Of a stretch of 64,000 nucleotides of DNA, positions 32,756 through 44,784 are shown in pieces. The stretch's first letter is position 1. Every line of letters starts with the position of its first letter. The translations under genes and the position numbers were made by a program. The DNA lies in assembly GCF_014201705.1 (NCBI RefSeq), contig NZ_JACHFA010000001.1, positions 248,001 through 312,000 of the forward strand, in the 5' to 3' direction. The notes under the pieces are model-generated. The model was given only the letters and a program-made list of their open reading frames with translations. It did not search any database and was not told the DNA's origin. The stretch is from Borreliella spielmanii (GTDB lineage: Bacteria; Spirochaetota; Spirochaetia; Borreliales; Borreliaceae).

Positions 32756-33676
32756 ATGCTTAAAAGCCTAAATAATTTTTTTAAAAAAATCAATATAAAG
32801 CCTCAAACAAAAAATTTGATTGACTATACAACATATAAAATTGGAAACATTTCGAAATTATTTTTTATTCCTGAAAATATTCAAGAAGCCGAAAGTATTT
32901 TTAAAGCCGCAATAGAAGAAAAAATTGAACTATTTATTCTTGGGGGAGGATCTAATATTTTAGTCAATGACGAAGAAGAACTTGATTTTCCAATAATATA
33001 CACTGGACATCTAAACAAAATAGAAATTCATGACAATAAAATTATCGCCGAATGTGGCGCAAATTTCGAAAATTTATGTAAAATTGCGCTTGATAATAGT
33101 TTAAGTGGCCTAGAATTTATCTATGGATTACCTGGAACACTAGGGGGCGCTGTGTGGATGAATGCCAGATGCTTTGGAAATGAAATCTCTGAAATACTAA
33201 AAAAAATTACATTTATAAACGATAAAGGGGAAACTATTTGCAAAGAATTTAAAAAAGAAGACTTTAAGTATAAAGTATCACCCTTTCAAAATAAAAACTC
33301 TCTCATATTAAAAGTTGAATTGAATTTAAAAAAGGGAAATAAAAAAATTATTGAAGAAGAAATGAATAGAAATAAACAAACAAGAATAAACAAAGGGCAC
33401 TATTTATTCCCAAGTAGTGGGAGCACCTTTAAAAATAATAAAGCATTTCTTAAACCTAGTGGACAAATAATTGAAGAGTGCAAACTTAAAGGACTAAGAA
33501 TCGGGGGAGCCTCAGTATCTAAGTATCATGGAAACTTTATTATCAACATCGACAATGCCACTTCCAATGAAGTAAAAAGCTTAATTGAAAAAGTAAAAAC
33601 CGAAGTCTACTTGAAAACTAGACTTTTACTCGAAGAAGAAGTTCTTTACATAGGATTTAAAAATCAAAAACGCTAA
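32756..33676 (+). CDS. murB: UDP-N-acetylenolpyruvoylglucosamine reductase
   Basis: This flavoenzyme reduces UDP-GlcNAc-enolpyruvate to UDP-MurNAc with NADPH. FAD-binding signatures are [11 protein letters not shown] and [18 protein letters not shown]. Catalytic residues lie in FKYKVSPF and [10 protein letters not shown] (proton donor Ser near 221-223), with a glutamate near 293-295. At 306 residues it lacks the long type I insertion, so it is type II like Gram-positive enzymes. No Shine-Dalgarno is evident at ATG 32756. The stop shares the tetranucleotide CTAA with the stop of the convergent mcp3. Confidence 0.96.
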   Translation: MLKSLNNFFKKINIKPQTKNLIDYTTYKIGNISKLFFIPENIQEAESIFKAAIEEKIELFILGGGSNILVNDEEELDFPIIYTGHLNKIEIHDNKIIAECGANFENLCKIALDNSLSGLEFIYGLPGTLGGAVWMNARCFGNEISEILKKITFINDKGETICKEFKKEDFKYKVSPFQNKNSLILKVELNLKKGNKKIIEEEMNRNKQTRINKGHYLFPSSGSTFKNNKAFLKPSGQIIEECKLKGLRIGGASVSKYHGNFIINIDNATSNEVKSLIEKVKTEVYLKTRLLLEEEVLYIGFKNQKR

Positions 33677-35880
33677 AAAAGAACATCCTTAATCTCATTA
33701 TTAATTTTTTGAATCAATTCCCTTGTCTTTAATATCTTATCCTTACAAGATTTCATCAAAGATGAATATTCTTGAAGAGAGGTTACTACATCTAAATTCA
33801 TCTTAGAAGCTTTAAGCTCTTTTAAATCCTGACTAAAGTTATTAAACTTGCCGCTAATAAAAAAATGATTATTAAATATTTCCTTATACATATTCTTAGC
33901 ATCTCTGATCTTAGTGTCATGAGACAAATATCTTTCTTTAAACTCACCAATTTCTTTAAAATGCTTAGCAAGAGTAAGATCTACTTTCTCATGCCTTGAA
34001 AAATTGCTGTCCACATTATCTTGAATATCTATGAAATTTTTATAAATTGTATCAATCTCTGAATTAATTACTGCAATAATGCTATCAACGGTTTTAAGCT
34101 CATCTTTAATAGTTTTAGAATATTTTCCAGAATTAATAGCAAGCTTTCTAATCTCCTCAGCAACAACCGCAAAACTTTTACCTGCATCGCCTGCTTTTGC
34201 TGCTTCAATTGCTGCATTCATAGCAAGCATATTAGTCTGAGCTGAAATTGAAACTAAAAGCTTATTTACACTTTGCAAGCTGTTCGTTTGAGACAAAAGA
34301 TCTGCAAAATTTTTATTAACATTTTCAAAAACAACATTTAAATCAAAAACTTTACTTTTAATACTTTCAATATCAGTAGAATTTGTAGTAGCAACTTTAT
34401 TAAAAATTTCTAAATTTTTATCTATACTATAAAAAAAACTAACATTCTCTTCAAAATTCGAGGAAATTTCTGACATATACTTATTGTGATCATTAATCGG
34501 ATCAGTAACAGATTCAAATCCCTTTAAAATATCAACGATTGATTTTTCAAATCTGGAAAAAGTATCTCTTAGTTGTTCGTAAGCTAAAATGCTAGAATCT
34601 ATGCTCTGAGTATTTAATATTGCAGTTTCTATTTGCTCTAAATAACCATTTAAATCTTCAGAATAAAATTTTATCTTCTCAAAAGATTCGTTACTCTTAG
34701 ACGACAGATTGTCTAGCTTTGAACCAATATAAGAAACAATAGCCGAAGAATACTTAACCTCTAAAGGGGGATCAAGACTAAAAGGATCGCTTTTTGATTT
34801 TTGATAATCAACAATTCTATTAAAATCATTAATTAATGAAAAAATAAAAGTATTACATAAATAAAATATAATAGCAAAAGATGATAATAAAAATATAAAA
34901 AATACAATCCAATTTGACTTAAACATAATAGGAATGGAATTGACATTTAAAATCAATCCTTGAATCAAAAAATCATCGATTTTTGCAAAGTTTAAAAAAT
35001 AAAAATCGCCTCCATAATTAAAAGTTTGCTGAGAAAGAGAAAAATCTTTCTTAGTATAAGATATAACCTTACTTAAAACATTCTCACTATAAACCGTAGA
35101 AAAAGATTTGGATTTAAGATTATTAAAGTTTAAAAAAATGGGTACATAATTTCTGTCAAGCATAAAAAAATTATAATTCTTACTGCCAAATTTAAGAGAA
35201 GAATAAAGTTGATTTTCAATAATATCAAACGACTCATCAAAGCATATTAAAATCCCTATCACGCCCAATATTGCAACAGAATCCCTAACAGGAAAACTTA
35301 CTACAGAATAAATTTTGCCATCTATTATCATATACCTTGAATAATATTTAGAATTTTTTTCTATAGGAACAGAATAAATTGGATCTAATCTAATATCTTT
35401 TAAACCTAAAGGTGAAAAATTTGAATTTGATATTAAAACATTCTTTCCTATAGGAATATAAAATATACCTTCTAGTGAATTTTCTGCTACAGGAATAGTT
35501 TTAAAAATTTTATCTATAGAGCTAAATTCCCTTGACTTTAAAAACAAATCACTATTTTCATTTAAACTATCACCCAATTTTAAACTTGAAGACAAAAGAA
35601 AGCTCTTTGAAGAATTCACCAATATCCCAAACCTATAGCTATCTTTTATAAGCTCCTCAAGAACCCTAGAAGATTCTAAATATTTAGCCTTAATAACAGC
35701 AGCCACACTGTTTAAAAACAACTTAGAATCAAATTTAAAGCGATCCAAATATTCATTTTTATGATTCATATAAGAATAGCCTATAAATAAAATATTAAAA
35801 AAAAGAAATCCAAATAAAACTAGATAAAGAACTCGTTTAGTATTTTTCAAATTAACATCGATTACATTCTCATCAGTCAT
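33673..35880 (-). CDS. mcp3: Methyl-accepting chemotaxis protein Mcp3
   Basis: A membrane chemoreceptor of 735 residues with TM1 at about 16-35, a large extracytoplasmic ligand region (about 36-315) with a Cache-like look, TM2 at about 320-342, and a cytoplasmic coiled-coil. The signalling tip is [20 protein letters not shown] followed by [17 protein letters not shown] (about 543-580), the CheA/CheW contact. The usual HAMP spacing after TM2 is not obvious. The ligand is unknown. ATG at 35880 has GGAGAG at good spacing. It is divergent from mcp2 across a 266-base gap. Confidence 0.95.
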   Translation of the reverse strand: MTDENVIDVNLKNTKRVLYLVLFGFLFFNILFIGYSYMNHKNEYLDRFKFDSKLFLNSVAAVIKAKYLESSRVLEELIKDSYRFGILVNSSKSFLLSSSLKLGDSLNENSDLFLKSREFSSIDKIFKTIPVAENSLEGIFYIPIGKNVLISNSNFSPLGLKDIRLDPIYSVPIEKNSKYYSRYMIIDGKIYSVVSFPVRDSVAILGVIGILICFDESFDIIENQLYSSLKFGSKNYNFFMLDRNYVPIFLNFNNLKSKSFSTVYSENVLSKVISYTKKDFSLSQQTFNYGGDFYFLNFAKIDDFLIQGLILNVNSIPIMFKSNWIVFFIFLLSSFAIIFYLCNTFIFSLINDFNRIVDYQKSKSDPFSLDPPLEVKYSSAIVSYIGSKLDNLSSKSNESFEKIKFYSEDLNGYLEQIETAILNTQSIDSSILAYEQLRDTFSRFEKSIVDILKGFESVTDPINDHNKYMSEISSNFEENVSFFYSIDKNLEIFNKVATTNSTDIESIKSKVFDLNVVFENVNKNFADLLSQTNSLQSVNKLLVSISAQTNMLAMNAAIEAAKAGDAGKSFAVVAEEIRKLAINSGKYSKTIKDELKTVDSIIAVINSEIDTIYKNFIDIQDNVDSNFSRHEKVDLTLAKHFKEIGEFKERYLSHDTKIRDAKNMYKEIFNNHFFISGKFNNFSQDLKELKASKMNLDVVTSLQEYSSLMKSCKDKILKTRELIQKINNEIKDVLF

Positions 35881-36146
35881 AAAAGCTCTCCAAACATAAC
35901 ATTAACATTACTAAAGCTTTAAAACAAAACTTTTACCTTCACAAACCACATATAAACAATTACTAATAACAATTAGCAAATCGGACTTTCCTTTCTAAAG
36001 CTTAAAGATTAAATCCCTAAATATTTGCAAATAATTATTTTATAATTTAGCTACATGCATATATAATTATATAATAAAACATATAGAATACTAAAAATTT
36101 AAAATTTTAAAGATTTTATAAAAAATCAAAATTTTGAGGAGACTTA
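35881..36146. other. Divergent mcp3/mcp2 promoter region
   Basis: This 266-base AT-rich gap has no reading frame I trust. On the plus strand it carries three TATAAT boxes (36041-36046, 36062-36067, 36070-36075) upstream of mcp2, none with a clear -35. Two AAAGCTT-type motifs lie nearer mcp3. It presumably drives both receptors. Confidence 0.5.
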
Positions 36147-38294
36147 GTGAAAAAAAAGAAACTTAACTCCAGCCTTTTTTATAAATTCAATTTTATAATT
36201 CTGGCATATACAATAATTATCATTGCAACAACCTTTTTATTACTAGATCAGGGCTATAAAAAAATCATAACAAAAGAACTTCAAGACTTTACAAAATTTA
36301 TCAATCAAGCAATGATTAAAAGCTTTTCTGATGAATCTAGAGAAATAATAAAAGCTTTAAATATATTAACAGCTAGGTATGATTATAAATCCGCAATTCT
36401 AAATAACAAAAATGAAGAACACTTGGTATCTGACAAAATTTTAATTACATTACCATCCTTTATTAAAATAATAGAGTATGCAAACAAAGATGGATACATA
36501 ATCGCATCAAGTGAAAAAAAAAGATCTGGACAATATATGAGCTTAAAAGAATTGATCTTGGGTAAAGCTATAACTGCATTTCAAATTTCAATTCTTCACA
36601 ACAGTTTAGCAAAAATAAATAACAATTTTTATATTCCAATAGCATATAAAATAACAGATTCAAAAAAATCTAATGTTGGATATATTATTTTATATGCTGA
36701 CATTTCAGAAAAAATTTCTGAACTAAAAGAATATCTTTTGCTACTTTTAGAAAACTCATTACTAGAACAAAATGCAAGCAGCCAAAATTCATCAAAATAC
36801 TTTAATATATACATAATAAATAACAGTGGAGATGCATTTGGGGGAAAAGATGAGGTTTTGAAAAATATAAAGCACATATTTGGCTTTAACGCAAAAACAT
36901 TAACTCAAATATTAAACGCACTATCTCAAGGAAAAGCAAACTACAATACAAGCAATTCAAATGAAATAATCTCCTTAGCAAGGATCACAACATCTAATTG
37001 GTACTTAGGAATAAAAATAGATTATAATAACATATTTTCAAAAGAATTTAAAAACATGAGATTGGTTTCACTTTCCATTATATTTATTTTGGTAATAATT
37101 TTCATATTAATAATGATATCAACCATAAAAACCTTAATAATATCAAAAATAGATAAACTCAATGTTGTCATTCCAAAAGTTAAAAACGGCGACTTGACAT
37201 TTAAAATCGAATCAAAGGGTAAAGATTCAATAAGCTCAACAATCAATCTTTTTGGTCATTTTATTGAAAATCTAAAAAATGTAATAAATTCACTACAAGA
37301 ACGAGTGAAGCTATTGAAAGAAAACGGAGACCATTTATTTAGTGAAATAAATAAAACCCACAATACAATAAAAAATTCAAATCAATACATAGAAAAAACA
37401 CAAGAAGAAGTAGAAAAACAAGTAGAATTTATCTCTAATACAACAAACGTAATTGAAAGTCTTTCAAAAAACATTTCGTCTCTTGACAACTCAATTGAAA
37501 CTCAAGCTGCAAGCGTTGAACAATCCTCATCCGCTATCGAAGAAATGATAGGAGGAATACAATCAATAACAGAAATAACTCAAAAAGCTGCAAAAAGCAC
37601 AGAAGAACTAAAAAGATTCTCTGATGATGGGCGAAAAAAACAAGAAGAGATTATTGCTCAAATTAAAGAGATTTTCAAAAACTCAACAAGATTACAAGAA
37701 GCAAACTCTTTAATTTCATCTATAGCTAGTCAAACCAACCTGCTTTCAATGAACGCTGCAATTGAAGCATCTCATGCTGGTGAAGCTGGTAAAGGATTTG
37801 CTATTGTTGCAGAAGAAATAAAAGACCTAGCAGAACAAGTAACATCACAATCAGAATCGGTTGCTTCATCAATTAACGAAATAATGGACTCCATAACCAA
37901 AACCGTAAATACTTCTGAATTAACAAATAAAGCTTTCAACCAAATATTCGATTCAATTAATCTAGTTGTTCAAGTAATAGAAGAAATAAATCATACAATG
38001 CAAGAACAATCAATAGGCAGCCAAGAAATTTTAAAAGCCTTAAATACAATGAGAGAAATAACATATGAGGTCAAAATTGGCTCAAATGATATGTTTAGAG
38101 GCAACAAAGAAATCATTAACACTGTTAAACTGTTAGGAGAAATTAATATTACAGTCTCAAACTCTATGAAAGGCTTAAAAGAAGAAATTAACAAACTAAT
38201 AGAAGCGATTGGGCGTATTAAAGTTTTAGGAACTACAAACTCAAGCCATATTTCTGGAATTAGTGAGAGTACAAATCAATTTAAAACCAAATAA
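36147..38294 (+). CDS. mcp2: Methyl-accepting chemotaxis protein Mcp2
   Basis: A membrane chemoreceptor of 715 residues: TM1 at about 12-35, an extracytoplasmic sensor (about 36-300), TM2 at about 305-330, a HAMP linker ([20 protein letters not shown] region) and a methyl-accepting coiled-coil with tip [20 protein letters not shown] followed by [17 protein letters not shown] (about 525-562). Glu/Gln pairs suitable for methylation or CheD deamidation flank the tip. The start is GTG at 36147 behind GAGGAG. Although adjacent to mcp3 it is divergently transcribed and the sensor domains look unrelated. The gene is followed 28 bases later by a small membrane protein gene. Confidence 0.95.
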   Translation: MKKKKLNSSLFYKFNFIILAYTIIIIATTFLLLDQGYKKIITKELQDFTKFINQAMIKSFSDESREIIKALNILTARYDYKSAILNNKNEEHLVSDKILITLPSFIKIIEYANKDGYIIASSEKKRSGQYMSLKELILGKAITAFQISILHNSLAKINNNFYIPIAYKITDSKKSNVGYIILYADISEKISELKEYLLLLLENSLLEQNASSQNSSKYFNIYIINNSGDAFGGKDEVLKNIKHIFGFNAKTLTQILNALSQGKANYNTSNSNEIISLARITTSNWYLGIKIDYNNIFSKEFKNMRLVSLSIIFILVIIFILIMISTIKTLIISKIDKLNVVIPKVKNGDLTFKIESKGKDSISSTINLFGHFIENLKNVINSLQERVKLLKENGDHLFSEINKTHNTIKNSNQYIEKTQEEVEKQVEFISNTTNVIESLSKNISSLDNSIETQAASVEQSSSAIEEMIGGIQSITEITQKAAKSTEELKRFSDDGRKKQEEIIAQIKEIFKNSTRLQEANSLISSIASQTNLLSMNAAIEASHAGEAGKGFAIVAEEIKDLAEQVTSQSESVASSINEIMDSITKTVNTSELTNKAFNQIFDSINLVVQVIEEINHTMQEQSIGSQEILKALNTMREITYEVKIGSNDMFRGNKEIINTVKLLGEINITVSNSMKGLKEEINKLIEAIGRIKVLGTTNSSHISGISESTNQFKTK

Positions 38295-38322
38295 AATATA
38301 AAATAGATTAAAAGGAAATAAT

Positions 38323-38922
38323 ATGCAAAAAAAGACATTTTATAAGACCGAAAAATATCTCAAAAGCCACTTAATGTTATTTCCTATTTTTGCCTATACA
38401 AAAAACTTTTTAGATGGTAGTATCGTATCTGTTTGGATTTCACTGTGCATTATATTTCCTGCTTTAATAATCAATCAAATAGAATTGAAAAAACATAAAA
38501 GTCATATATTAGGAATATATCTATTAATAATAGGAATTTTTACTAGCCTGACTTACTTATTCATGCTCTATTTAACACCAACCTTATACAAAGAATTTAA
38601 ATTTTCAATACCTATTTTAATAGCCATAATAATATCATTCCATAAAAATGAGCCTTTTAAAATCCTAAAAACTCCATCGATGATAATTAAATATTCTAAA
38701 ATTCCAATTTTAATTTTCATTAGCCTAAGCTCAATAATTTCACTTATTAGAGAAATATTAAACACAGGAAGCTTAAAACTTTTTAACAAAGAGATACCTA
38801 TAATAAAAGAGCTTATAAATACAAAAATGTCAGCCCATAGCTCAAACATTTTTATTGTAGCGTCTTTAATTTTACTATTAATAAATATACTAACGAACGT
38901 TAAAGAGGAAAAAAATGAATAA
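38323..38922 (+). CDS. Hypothetical multi-pass membrane protein
   Basis: The 199 residues contain about six hydrophobic helices and basic ends, with no conserved motif I recognise. The Shine-Dalgarno AAAAGGAAATA precedes ATG 38323. The last 8 bases overlap the argS start, whose own GAGG lies inside this gene, so the two are translationally coupled, and the gene is probably in one operon with mcp2 and argS. Context does not reveal a function; an inner membrane location is inferred. Confidence 0.8.
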   Translation: MQKKTFYKTEKYLKSHLMLFPIFAYTKNFLDGSIVSVWISLCIIFPALIINQIELKKHKSHILGIYLLIIGIFTSLTYLFMLYLTPTLYKEFKFSIPILIAIIISFHKNEPFKILKTPSMIIKYSKIPILIFISLSSIISLIREILNTGSLKLFNKEIPIIKELINTKMSAHSSNIFIVASLILLLINILTNVKEEKNE

Positions 38923-40675
38923 AAGTGTCAAAAAAAATATTAAAGACGAAATTAGCATTATAGTTACCAATCTGGCATTATCAAAAAATATAAAGCTAGA
39001 CAAAATTAATATAAATATTCAAAAACCTCCCAAAAACGATCTAGGAGATATTTCTATATTAATATTTGAAATTAGCAAAACTTTGAAACTTCCTATTGCA
39101 ACTATTTCTGAAGAAATAATAAAAAATCTTAAAGCTAAATATGAAATTAAAGCTATGGGGCCTTACTTAAACATCAAAATTCCTAGAAAAGAATATATAA
39201 AAAATACAATACAAATGATAAATATCCAAAAAGACACCTATGGAACAAGTAAATATCTAGACAATAAAAAAATAATATTAGAATTTTCATCGCCCAATAC
39301 AAATAAACCACTGCATGTGGGACATCTTAGAAATGACGCAATAGGGGAAAGCCTGTCTAGAATATTAAAAGCTGTGGGTGCAAAAATTACAAAAATAAAC
39401 TTAATAAATGACCGTGGGGTTCATATCTGCAAATCAATGCTTGCATACAAAAAATTTGGAAATGGAATTACCCCTGAAAAAGCTTTTAAAAAAGGAGACC
39501 ATTTTATTGGAGATTTTTATGTTCAATACAACAAATACGCTCAAGAAAATAAAAATGCTGAAGAAGAAATTCAAGATCTACTTTTAAAATGGGAACAAAA
39601 AGATGCAAGCACAATTGAACTTTGGGAAAAGTTAAATAAATGGGCAATTGAAGGAATAAAAGAAACATACAAAATTACAAATACCTCATTTGATAAAATT
39701 TATCTTGAAAGTGAAATTTTTGAAATTGGGAAAAATGTCGTGCTAGAAGGGCTTGAAAAAGGATTTTGTTATAAACGAGAAGATGGCGCAATATGCATTG
39801 ATTTGCCCTTAGATTCAGATGAAAAAGTGGACACTAAAGTAAAACAAAAAGTACTCATAAGATCAAACGGAACATCTATCTACCTTACTCAGGATTTAGG
39901 AAATATAGCAGTTAGAACAAAAGAATTTAATTTTGAGGAAATGATTTATGTGGTTGGAAATGAACAAATTCAGCACTTTAAAAACTTATTTTTTGTATCA
40001 GAAAAATTAGAAATTTCTAAAAACAAAAAACTTTTTCATTTGTCACACGGAATGGTCAATCTTATTGATGGCAAAATGAAATCAAGAGAAGGAAATGTAA
40101 TTGATGGAGATAATTTAATCTCAGACCTCATGGAATCAATAATGTCGCCTGAAATTACACAAAAAATTGAAAACAAAGAGAATGCTAAAAAAAATGCTTT
40201 AAATATTGCATTAGGAGCAATTCACTATTATCTACTAAAATCAGCTGTACATAAAGATATTATATTTAACAAAAAAGAAAGCCTATCTTTTACAGGAAAT
40301 TCTGGACCATATATCCAATACGTCGGAGCAAGAATTAATAGTATTCTTGAAAAATATAATGCTCTTTCTATTCCTATAATGGAAAAAATTGATTTTGAAC
40401 TTTTAAAACATGAAAAAGAATGGGAAATTGTTAAAATTATATCAGAATTAGAAGAAAATATAATCAAGGCAGCAAAAGATTTAAACCCCTCAATACTTAC
40501 CAGCTATTCATACTCACTTGCAAAGCATTTTAGCGCATACTATCAAGAAGTTAGAGTAATAGACACATTTAATATTGATTTAACAACCGCAAGAATCGAA
40601 TTTTTAAAAGCTATATTACAAACAATAAAAAATTGCATGTACCTACTCAATATTCCTTATATGTTAAAAATGTAG
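38915..40675 (+). CDS. argS: Arginyl-tRNA synthetase
   Basis: A class I synthetase of 586 residues, full length. The N-terminal Add1 domain precedes [16 protein letters not shown], holding the HIGH motif as HVGH (134-137). The KMSK position reads [11 protein letters not shown]-terminal DALR anticodon-binding domain carries YIQYVGARI and ends with a helical bundle. The start overlaps the preceding membrane protein by 8 bases. The stop codon lies inside a 15-base inverted repeat that also covers the stop of the convergent acyl-CoA synthetase. Confidence 0.97.
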   Translation: MNKSVKKNIKDEISIIVTNLALSKNIKLDKININIQKPPKNDLGDISILIFEISKTLKLPIATISEEIIKNLKAKYEIKAMGPYLNIKIPRKEYIKNTIQMINIQKDTYGTSKYLDNKKIILEFSSPNTNKPLHVGHLRNDAIGESLSRILKAVGAKITKINLINDRGVHICKSMLAYKKFGNGITPEKAFKKGDHFIGDFYVQYNKYAQENKNAEEEIQDLLLKWEQKDASTIELWEKLNKWAIEGIKETYKITNTSFDKIYLESEIFEIGKNVVLEGLEKGFCYKREDGAICIDLPLDSDEKVDTKVKQKVLIRSNGTSIYLTQDLGNIAVRTKEFNFEEMIYVVGNEQIQHFKNLFFVSEKLEISKNKKLFHLSHGMVNLIDGKMKSREGNVIDGDNLISDLMESIMSPEITQKIENKENAKKNALNIALGAIHYYLLKSAVHKDIIFNKKESLSFTGNSGPYIQYVGARINSILEKYNALSIPIMEKIDFELLKHEKEWEIVKIISELEENIIKAAKDLNPSILTSYSYSLAKHFSAYYQEVRVIDTFNIDLTTARIEFLKAILQTIKNCMYLLNIPYMLKM

Positions 40676-40705
40676 ACAAGAAAATTTTATAAAATTTTCT
40701 TGTCT
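40674..40705. terminator. Bidirectional terminator shared by argS and acyl-CoA synthetase gene
   Basis: Perfect 15-base arms (AGACAAGAAAATTTT and its complement) separated by AT. The outer bases overlap the stop codons of both convergent genes. AAAATTTT tracts give a U-rich end in either direction. Confidence 0.8.
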
Positions 40706-42641
40706 AATATCCGTTTAAATCCAGATCACTTTTACTAAAAATTAATCTTATTTTATCTTCGTACTTTTGAGATATATAATATCTTTTTAACTTAAGAGTA
40801 TTGGTCAGCTCTTCCCCAATTGAAAAAGAATCCTGGAGTAGGGTAAAACCTACTATTTTTTCAAAACTTTTAAAACCTAATTTTGTATTAATAGTATCTG
40901 AGATATGCTTAGAATAAAGTTTATTAACATCCTCATTAGCCAATAAATCACCTCTAGAAGAAAAAGACACCCCACTAGAATTTGCCCACTTTTCAAGATT
41001 GTCAAAATTAGGTACAATAATAGCTCCTAAAAATTTTTGATCTTGACCGACAATCATAATATTTTCAATAAATAAAGACTTGCCTAAAACCCTCTCAAGA
41101 GGCTCGGGCTCAATATTTTCTCCCCCTCGGAGAACAATTGTATCTTTACTTCTACCAACAATTGAAATTTCATTATTAATTGTCAACCTAACTAAATCTC
41201 CACTATTAAACCAACCATCTTCTGTTAAAACTTCACTAGTCTTAGCCTTATCCTTAAAATAACCACTCATTACCTGTGGAGACTTTACCCAAAGCTCACC
41301 TTTTTCTCCATAAGGCAAAACTTTTCCATCAATTCCAACCACTTTGTATTCAACATCTGGCAAAATAGGCCCTACGGTTCTTGCTACAGGGCCTTTAAAA
41401 CGTCTAACACTTAAAATGGGGCCCGTTTCAGTAAGACCATAACCTTCAAGAACTTTAATTCCTACAGCCTTGAAAAAATAATCAACATAATCAACCAACG
41501 CCCCGCCACCAGAAACTCCAAATTCAAAATTTTGTCCAAGGGCTTTTTTTATTTTTTTAAATACCAAAATATCACCTAATAATTTAACAGGGAGAATTAA
41601 AATCATCCCAACAAATAAAAATAACTTTAAAAAAAGCGAAATAAACAAATTGGGTTTTTTATAAACAGGTGAAAAACCTAAAAATTTTTCCTTAAGCTTT
41701 GCATAAACAATTCCAATTTTTAAAAACCCTCCAAACATAAGCTTCTTAATCAAAGATTCTGATACCTTTTTAATAATACCTATTCTTATACCTTCCCAAA
41801 TTCTAGGTACAGAAATAATCATCTGGGGATTTAAAAGTAAAAAATCTTTTAACAAAACAGGACCTATGGGCTTTGAATACGCAATTGCTATACCCTTTAA
41901 AGCAACTATATATTCACAAGCCCTCTCAAAAGAATGCCAAAGGGGAAGAATAGAAATCATTATCTTACCAGGCTTAAGCGTTGGAAGATAATCATAAAGT
42001 CTGTCTAATTGGAAAATAAAAGATTCATGTCTCAACATTACTCCCTTTGGCATACCTGTTGTACCAGAAGTATATATTATAGTTGCAATGTCTTTTGAAG
42101 AACCTTTTTCAATCTCCATATCAAATGATTTTGGATTAACTCTTAAATACTCAGCTCCAAGCTCTAGTAATTTTTTATAAGAAAATATAGTAATATTACC
42201 CATTTTTTCTTCATAAGATTTATCATCATCAATAACAACAATACACTTCACCAATCTAAGATCATGTTTTTTGGATAAAACTTTTTGAAGCTGTTTATTG
42301 TTTTCAACAAAAATAAAAGTAGATTCAGAATGGTTAATAATATAAGTTAATTCATCCTCAGAAGAATCATTCCCTCTTGGAACATCCACACAACCTAACC
42401 CCAAAGTAGCAACATCAATTATTATCCACTCCCTTCTAGAATCAGAAATAATTACAACCTTTTCTCCCCTTTTGATGCCATAATGCAAAAGCCCAGAAGC
42501 TATTCTTTTTGTTTCATTCCAAAAATCAGAGTATATTTGCTTCTTAAAGCTTTTAGAATCTCCTTCCTTGTATATAAAAATATCAAGCTCACTATAAAGA
42601 GTTACCACCTCTTTAAAACGCTTAGGCACAGTATCTCTCAT
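40704..42641 (-). CDS. Long-chain acyl-CoA synthetase (AMP-forming)
   Basis: An ANL superfamily enzyme of 645 residues that activates fatty acids to acyl-CoA via acyl-AMP. The P-loop TSGTTGMPKG spans 191-200, YGLTETGP is the AMP-binding motif, and GWFNSGD with GRSKDTIVLRGGENI forms the hinge region. A hydrophobic stretch near 320-345 may aid membrane binding. Since Borrelia lacks beta-oxidation and fatty-acid synthesis, it probably activates scavenged fatty acids for lipids or lipoproteins, an inference. ATG 42641 has GAGGGG upstream. B31 carries a second synthetase elsewhere. Confidence 0.93.
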   Translation of the reverse strand: MRDTVPKRFKEVVTLYSELDIFIYKEGDSKSFKKQIYSDFWNETKRIASGLLHYGIKRGEKVVIISDSRREWIIIDVATLGLGCVDVPRGNDSSEDELTYIINHSESTFIFVENNKQLQKVLSKKHDLRLVKCIVVIDDDKSYEEKMGNITIFSYKKLLELGAEYLRVNPKSFDMEIEKGSSKDIATIIYTSGTTGMPKGVMLRHESFIFQLDRLYDYLPTLKPGKIMISILPLWHSFERACEYIVALKGIAIAYSKPIGPVLLKDFLLLNPQMIISVPRIWEGIRIGIIKKVSESLIKKLMFGGFLKIGIVYAKLKEKFLGFSPVYKKPNLFISLFLKLFLFVGMILILPVKLLGDILVFKKIKKALGQNFEFGVSGGGALVDYVDYFFKAVGIKVLEGYGLTETGPILSVRRFKGPVARTVGPILPDVEYKVVGIDGKVLPYGEKGELWVKSPQVMSGYFKDKAKTSEVLTEDGWFNSGDLVRLTINNEISIVGRSKDTIVLRGGENIEPEPLERVLGKSLFIENIMIVGQDQKFLGAIIVPNFDNLEKWANSSGVSFSSRGDLLANEDVNKLYSKHISDTINTKLGFKSFEKIVGFTLLQDSFSIGEELTNTLKLKRYYISQKYEDKIRLIFSKSDLDLNGY

Positions 42642-42666
42642 AAATACCCCTCAAATCAATTTAAAA

Positions 42667-43380
42667 TTAATTTAAAACAAGCAACAGACTGCTAACAATA
42701 ATATTATAAAAACTATGTATAAAAATTATATAATATACATTTTTATACCTTAAATAGATAAAAGCAAAAAATATTCCTAATATAAATGTAACCAAAAATC
42801 CTAAAATTCCATAATACAAATGCCCATAAGCAAAAAATATGCTACTGAGAAAAACGGCGACTAAAACAGGAAATCCCATTTGTGCAAACTTAGTAATAAC
42901 AAAAGCCCTGTAAAAAAGCTCTTCAAAAGCTCCTGTAAATAAAGAGGTAAAAGTCATTAAGAATAATGTTTTTTTACTACTAATTTTCCAATTAAACCCA
43001 ACATTGTTTTGAAAATAATAGGCAAATGCCGATTCTGGCAACAGATATTCAAGTAGAAAAGCTATTAAAAAAATGAATATCATTGCAATCAATATTGTTT
43101 TAATAAAAATTAAAACAGATTCCCAAATAAAAATAAATTTAAACTTAGGAATAAAAAACTCCACTCTAAAATCATCGCAAGAACTGGTAAGTTTAAAAAA
43201 ATAAATTATAAAAACAATTAAAAAAGATCTTGAAATCCAAAAATAATAATGATTTTCATTAACATTCCAAAATTCTGAATCGACATTTTCAAAAGGAGAT
43301 GCAAGATAAATAACTATATAGACCAAAAAAAGATCAAGCAAAGCTAGCTTGAATGAATATTTATTTTTTAACAATTGCAT
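42667..43380 (-). CDS. CPBP family intramembrane metalloprotease
   Basis: A multi-pass membrane protein of 237 residues with the Abi/CAAX-protease signatures in order: AFEELFYRAF (Glu153, Glu154, Arg158), FFAYGHLYYG (His187) and IHSFYNIIV (His222, Asn226). These are the expected zinc ligands and catalytic glutamate. Bacterial members process or protect against peptides, or regulate membrane proteins; the substrate here is unknown. No clear Shine-Dalgarno is seen at ATG 43380. Its stop is 25 bases upstream of the acyl-CoA synthetase start on the same strand, so the two may be cotranscribed. Confidence 0.85.
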   Translation of the reverse strand: MQLLKNKYSFKLALLDLFLVYIVIYLASPFENVDSEFWNVNENHYYFWISRSFLIVFIIYFFKLTSSCDDFRVEFFIPKFKFIFIWESVLIFIKTILIAMIFIFLIAFLLEYLLPESAFAYYFQNNVGFNWKISSKKTLFLMTFTSLFTGAFEELFYRAFVITKFAQMGFPVLVAVFLSSIFFAYGHLYYGILGFLVTFILGIFFAFIYLRYKNVYYIIFIHSFYNIIVSSLLLVLN

Positions 43381-43496
43381 AAAGTATTGTAATTAAATAC
43401 TTATTAATTGTCAATGAAGAATTATTGATTGATTAATCAAAACAAATTAAAATTCAAAAGATAATTATTTATAATTAAAAAATGAGAATATTGTAA

Positions 43497-44753
43497 ATGA
43501 TTTTAATATTTATCCTAATTTCACTTAATTTATCAATTCAATACTATTTAAAACTCAATTTGATTTATTTCAATACAATGCTAGCATTATTTTTTATAAT
43601 AAAAAATAACAAACACTTGGCATTTAGTTTTATTTTTTGCACAATATTGCTATTAAGCTTTCAAGCTAGATTAAATTTTAAAACATTTAAAAAAAATACT
43701 TATCAAATAGTAAACATTAAAAATTTAAAAAAAGATTCAAAAACCCTTATCGAAGTAATTGACAATAACGCAAATACTCACAAATTCAACTTCAAGAATA
43801 TTGAAAATATTTACAAAATAGGAGATACCATTAAAATTGAAAACCAAAAAATACAACTTATTAAAAGACCTTTTTTCTCCAAACTTAAAGGAAAATATAC
43901 AAATGCTTTAAATAATTTTTTTACCTCATTAAATCCTAGTTATTCCCATTTTTCAAAAACAATAATTTTGAATATCAAATCAGAAATAACAAAATATGAA
44001 AAAACATTATTTCAAAATGCGGGAATTGCCCACATTTTAGTAGTGTCTGGATTACATTTTTATCTAATGAGTTTAATAAGTTACTATTTGCTTTTAATAA
44101 TCACAAATGAAAAATTAAAATACTTAATACTAAGCATGATTTTATTAAATTATCTAATATTAACTGGATTTACACCCTCAACACTAAGATCATTTTTAAT
44201 GACAGAATCTCTTATAATATATAAACTAATTTACGGCAAGATTAATTTAATAAGCTGCATATCTATTAGCTTTATAATAAATGCTATTGCATTCCCCGAA
44301 ACACTAAATTCAATAGGATTTCAACTCTCCTATCTTGCAACAATAGGGATATCAGCATCGATGTATCTAAAAAATAGATATAATCTTAAAAGACTAACAT
44401 CATCAATGCTTACAACGTTTTTTATTCAAATATTCACTTCACCAATAATTTATGTTAACAATTTTGATCTAACACCAATATCAATACTATCAAACTTAAT
44501 AATTATTCCATTAACATTAATTTTCTTGGCAATAACAATATTAAGCTTAATAACTTACTTTTTAAACTTGAATTTATTTTTTCTCTTTGATCTTACAAAT
44601 GCTTACATATTCCAAACAATAAAAATAGTAACAATATTTTTTAGCAAATTCTTTATAGTCAAACACCACCAAATACCCATATTTTTAATATTAAGCATTC
44701 TCCTTATAACTTACATTATTTATAATAACGAAACTAAAAAAAATTCAAAATAA
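43497..44753 (+). CDS. ComEC/Rec2-type membrane protein lacking the nuclease-like domain
   Basis: The 418 residues have an N-terminal OB-like region (about 70-125) and a multi-helix Competence domain with the family signatures NAGIAHILVVSGLHFYLMS and GFTPSTLRSFLM. Full-length ComEC forms the inner membrane DNA-uptake channel and usually exceeds 700 residues with a C-terminal metallo-beta-lactamase domain. That domain is absent here, and the protein ends after the last helix with a short basic tail. There is no frameshift evidence: ksgA begins 31 bases later. Natural competence is not established in Borrelia. It shares a divergent gap with the CPBP protease gene. Confidence 0.85.
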   Translation: MILIFILISLNLSIQYYLKLNLIYFNTMLALFFIIKNNKHLAFSFIFCTILLLSFQARLNFKTFKKNTYQIVNIKNLKKDSKTLIEVIDNNANTHKFNFKNIENIYKIGDTIKIENQKIQLIKRPFFSKLKGKYTNALNNFFTSLNPSYSHFSKTIILNIKSEITKYEKTLFQNAGIAHILVVSGLHFYLMSLISYYLLLIITNEKLKYLILSMILLNYLILTGFTPSTLRSFLMTESLIIYKLIYGKINLISCISISFIINAIAFPETLNSIGFQLSYLATIGISASMYLKNRYNLKRLTSSMLTTFFIQIFTSPIIYVNNFDLTPISILSNLIIIPLTLIFLAITILSLITYFLNLNLFFLFDLTNAYIFQTIKIVTIFFSKFFIVKHHQIPIFLILSILLITYIIYNNETKKNSK

Positions 44754-44784
44754 TTCAAAAATAGCTGACAATATCAAGAATAAT

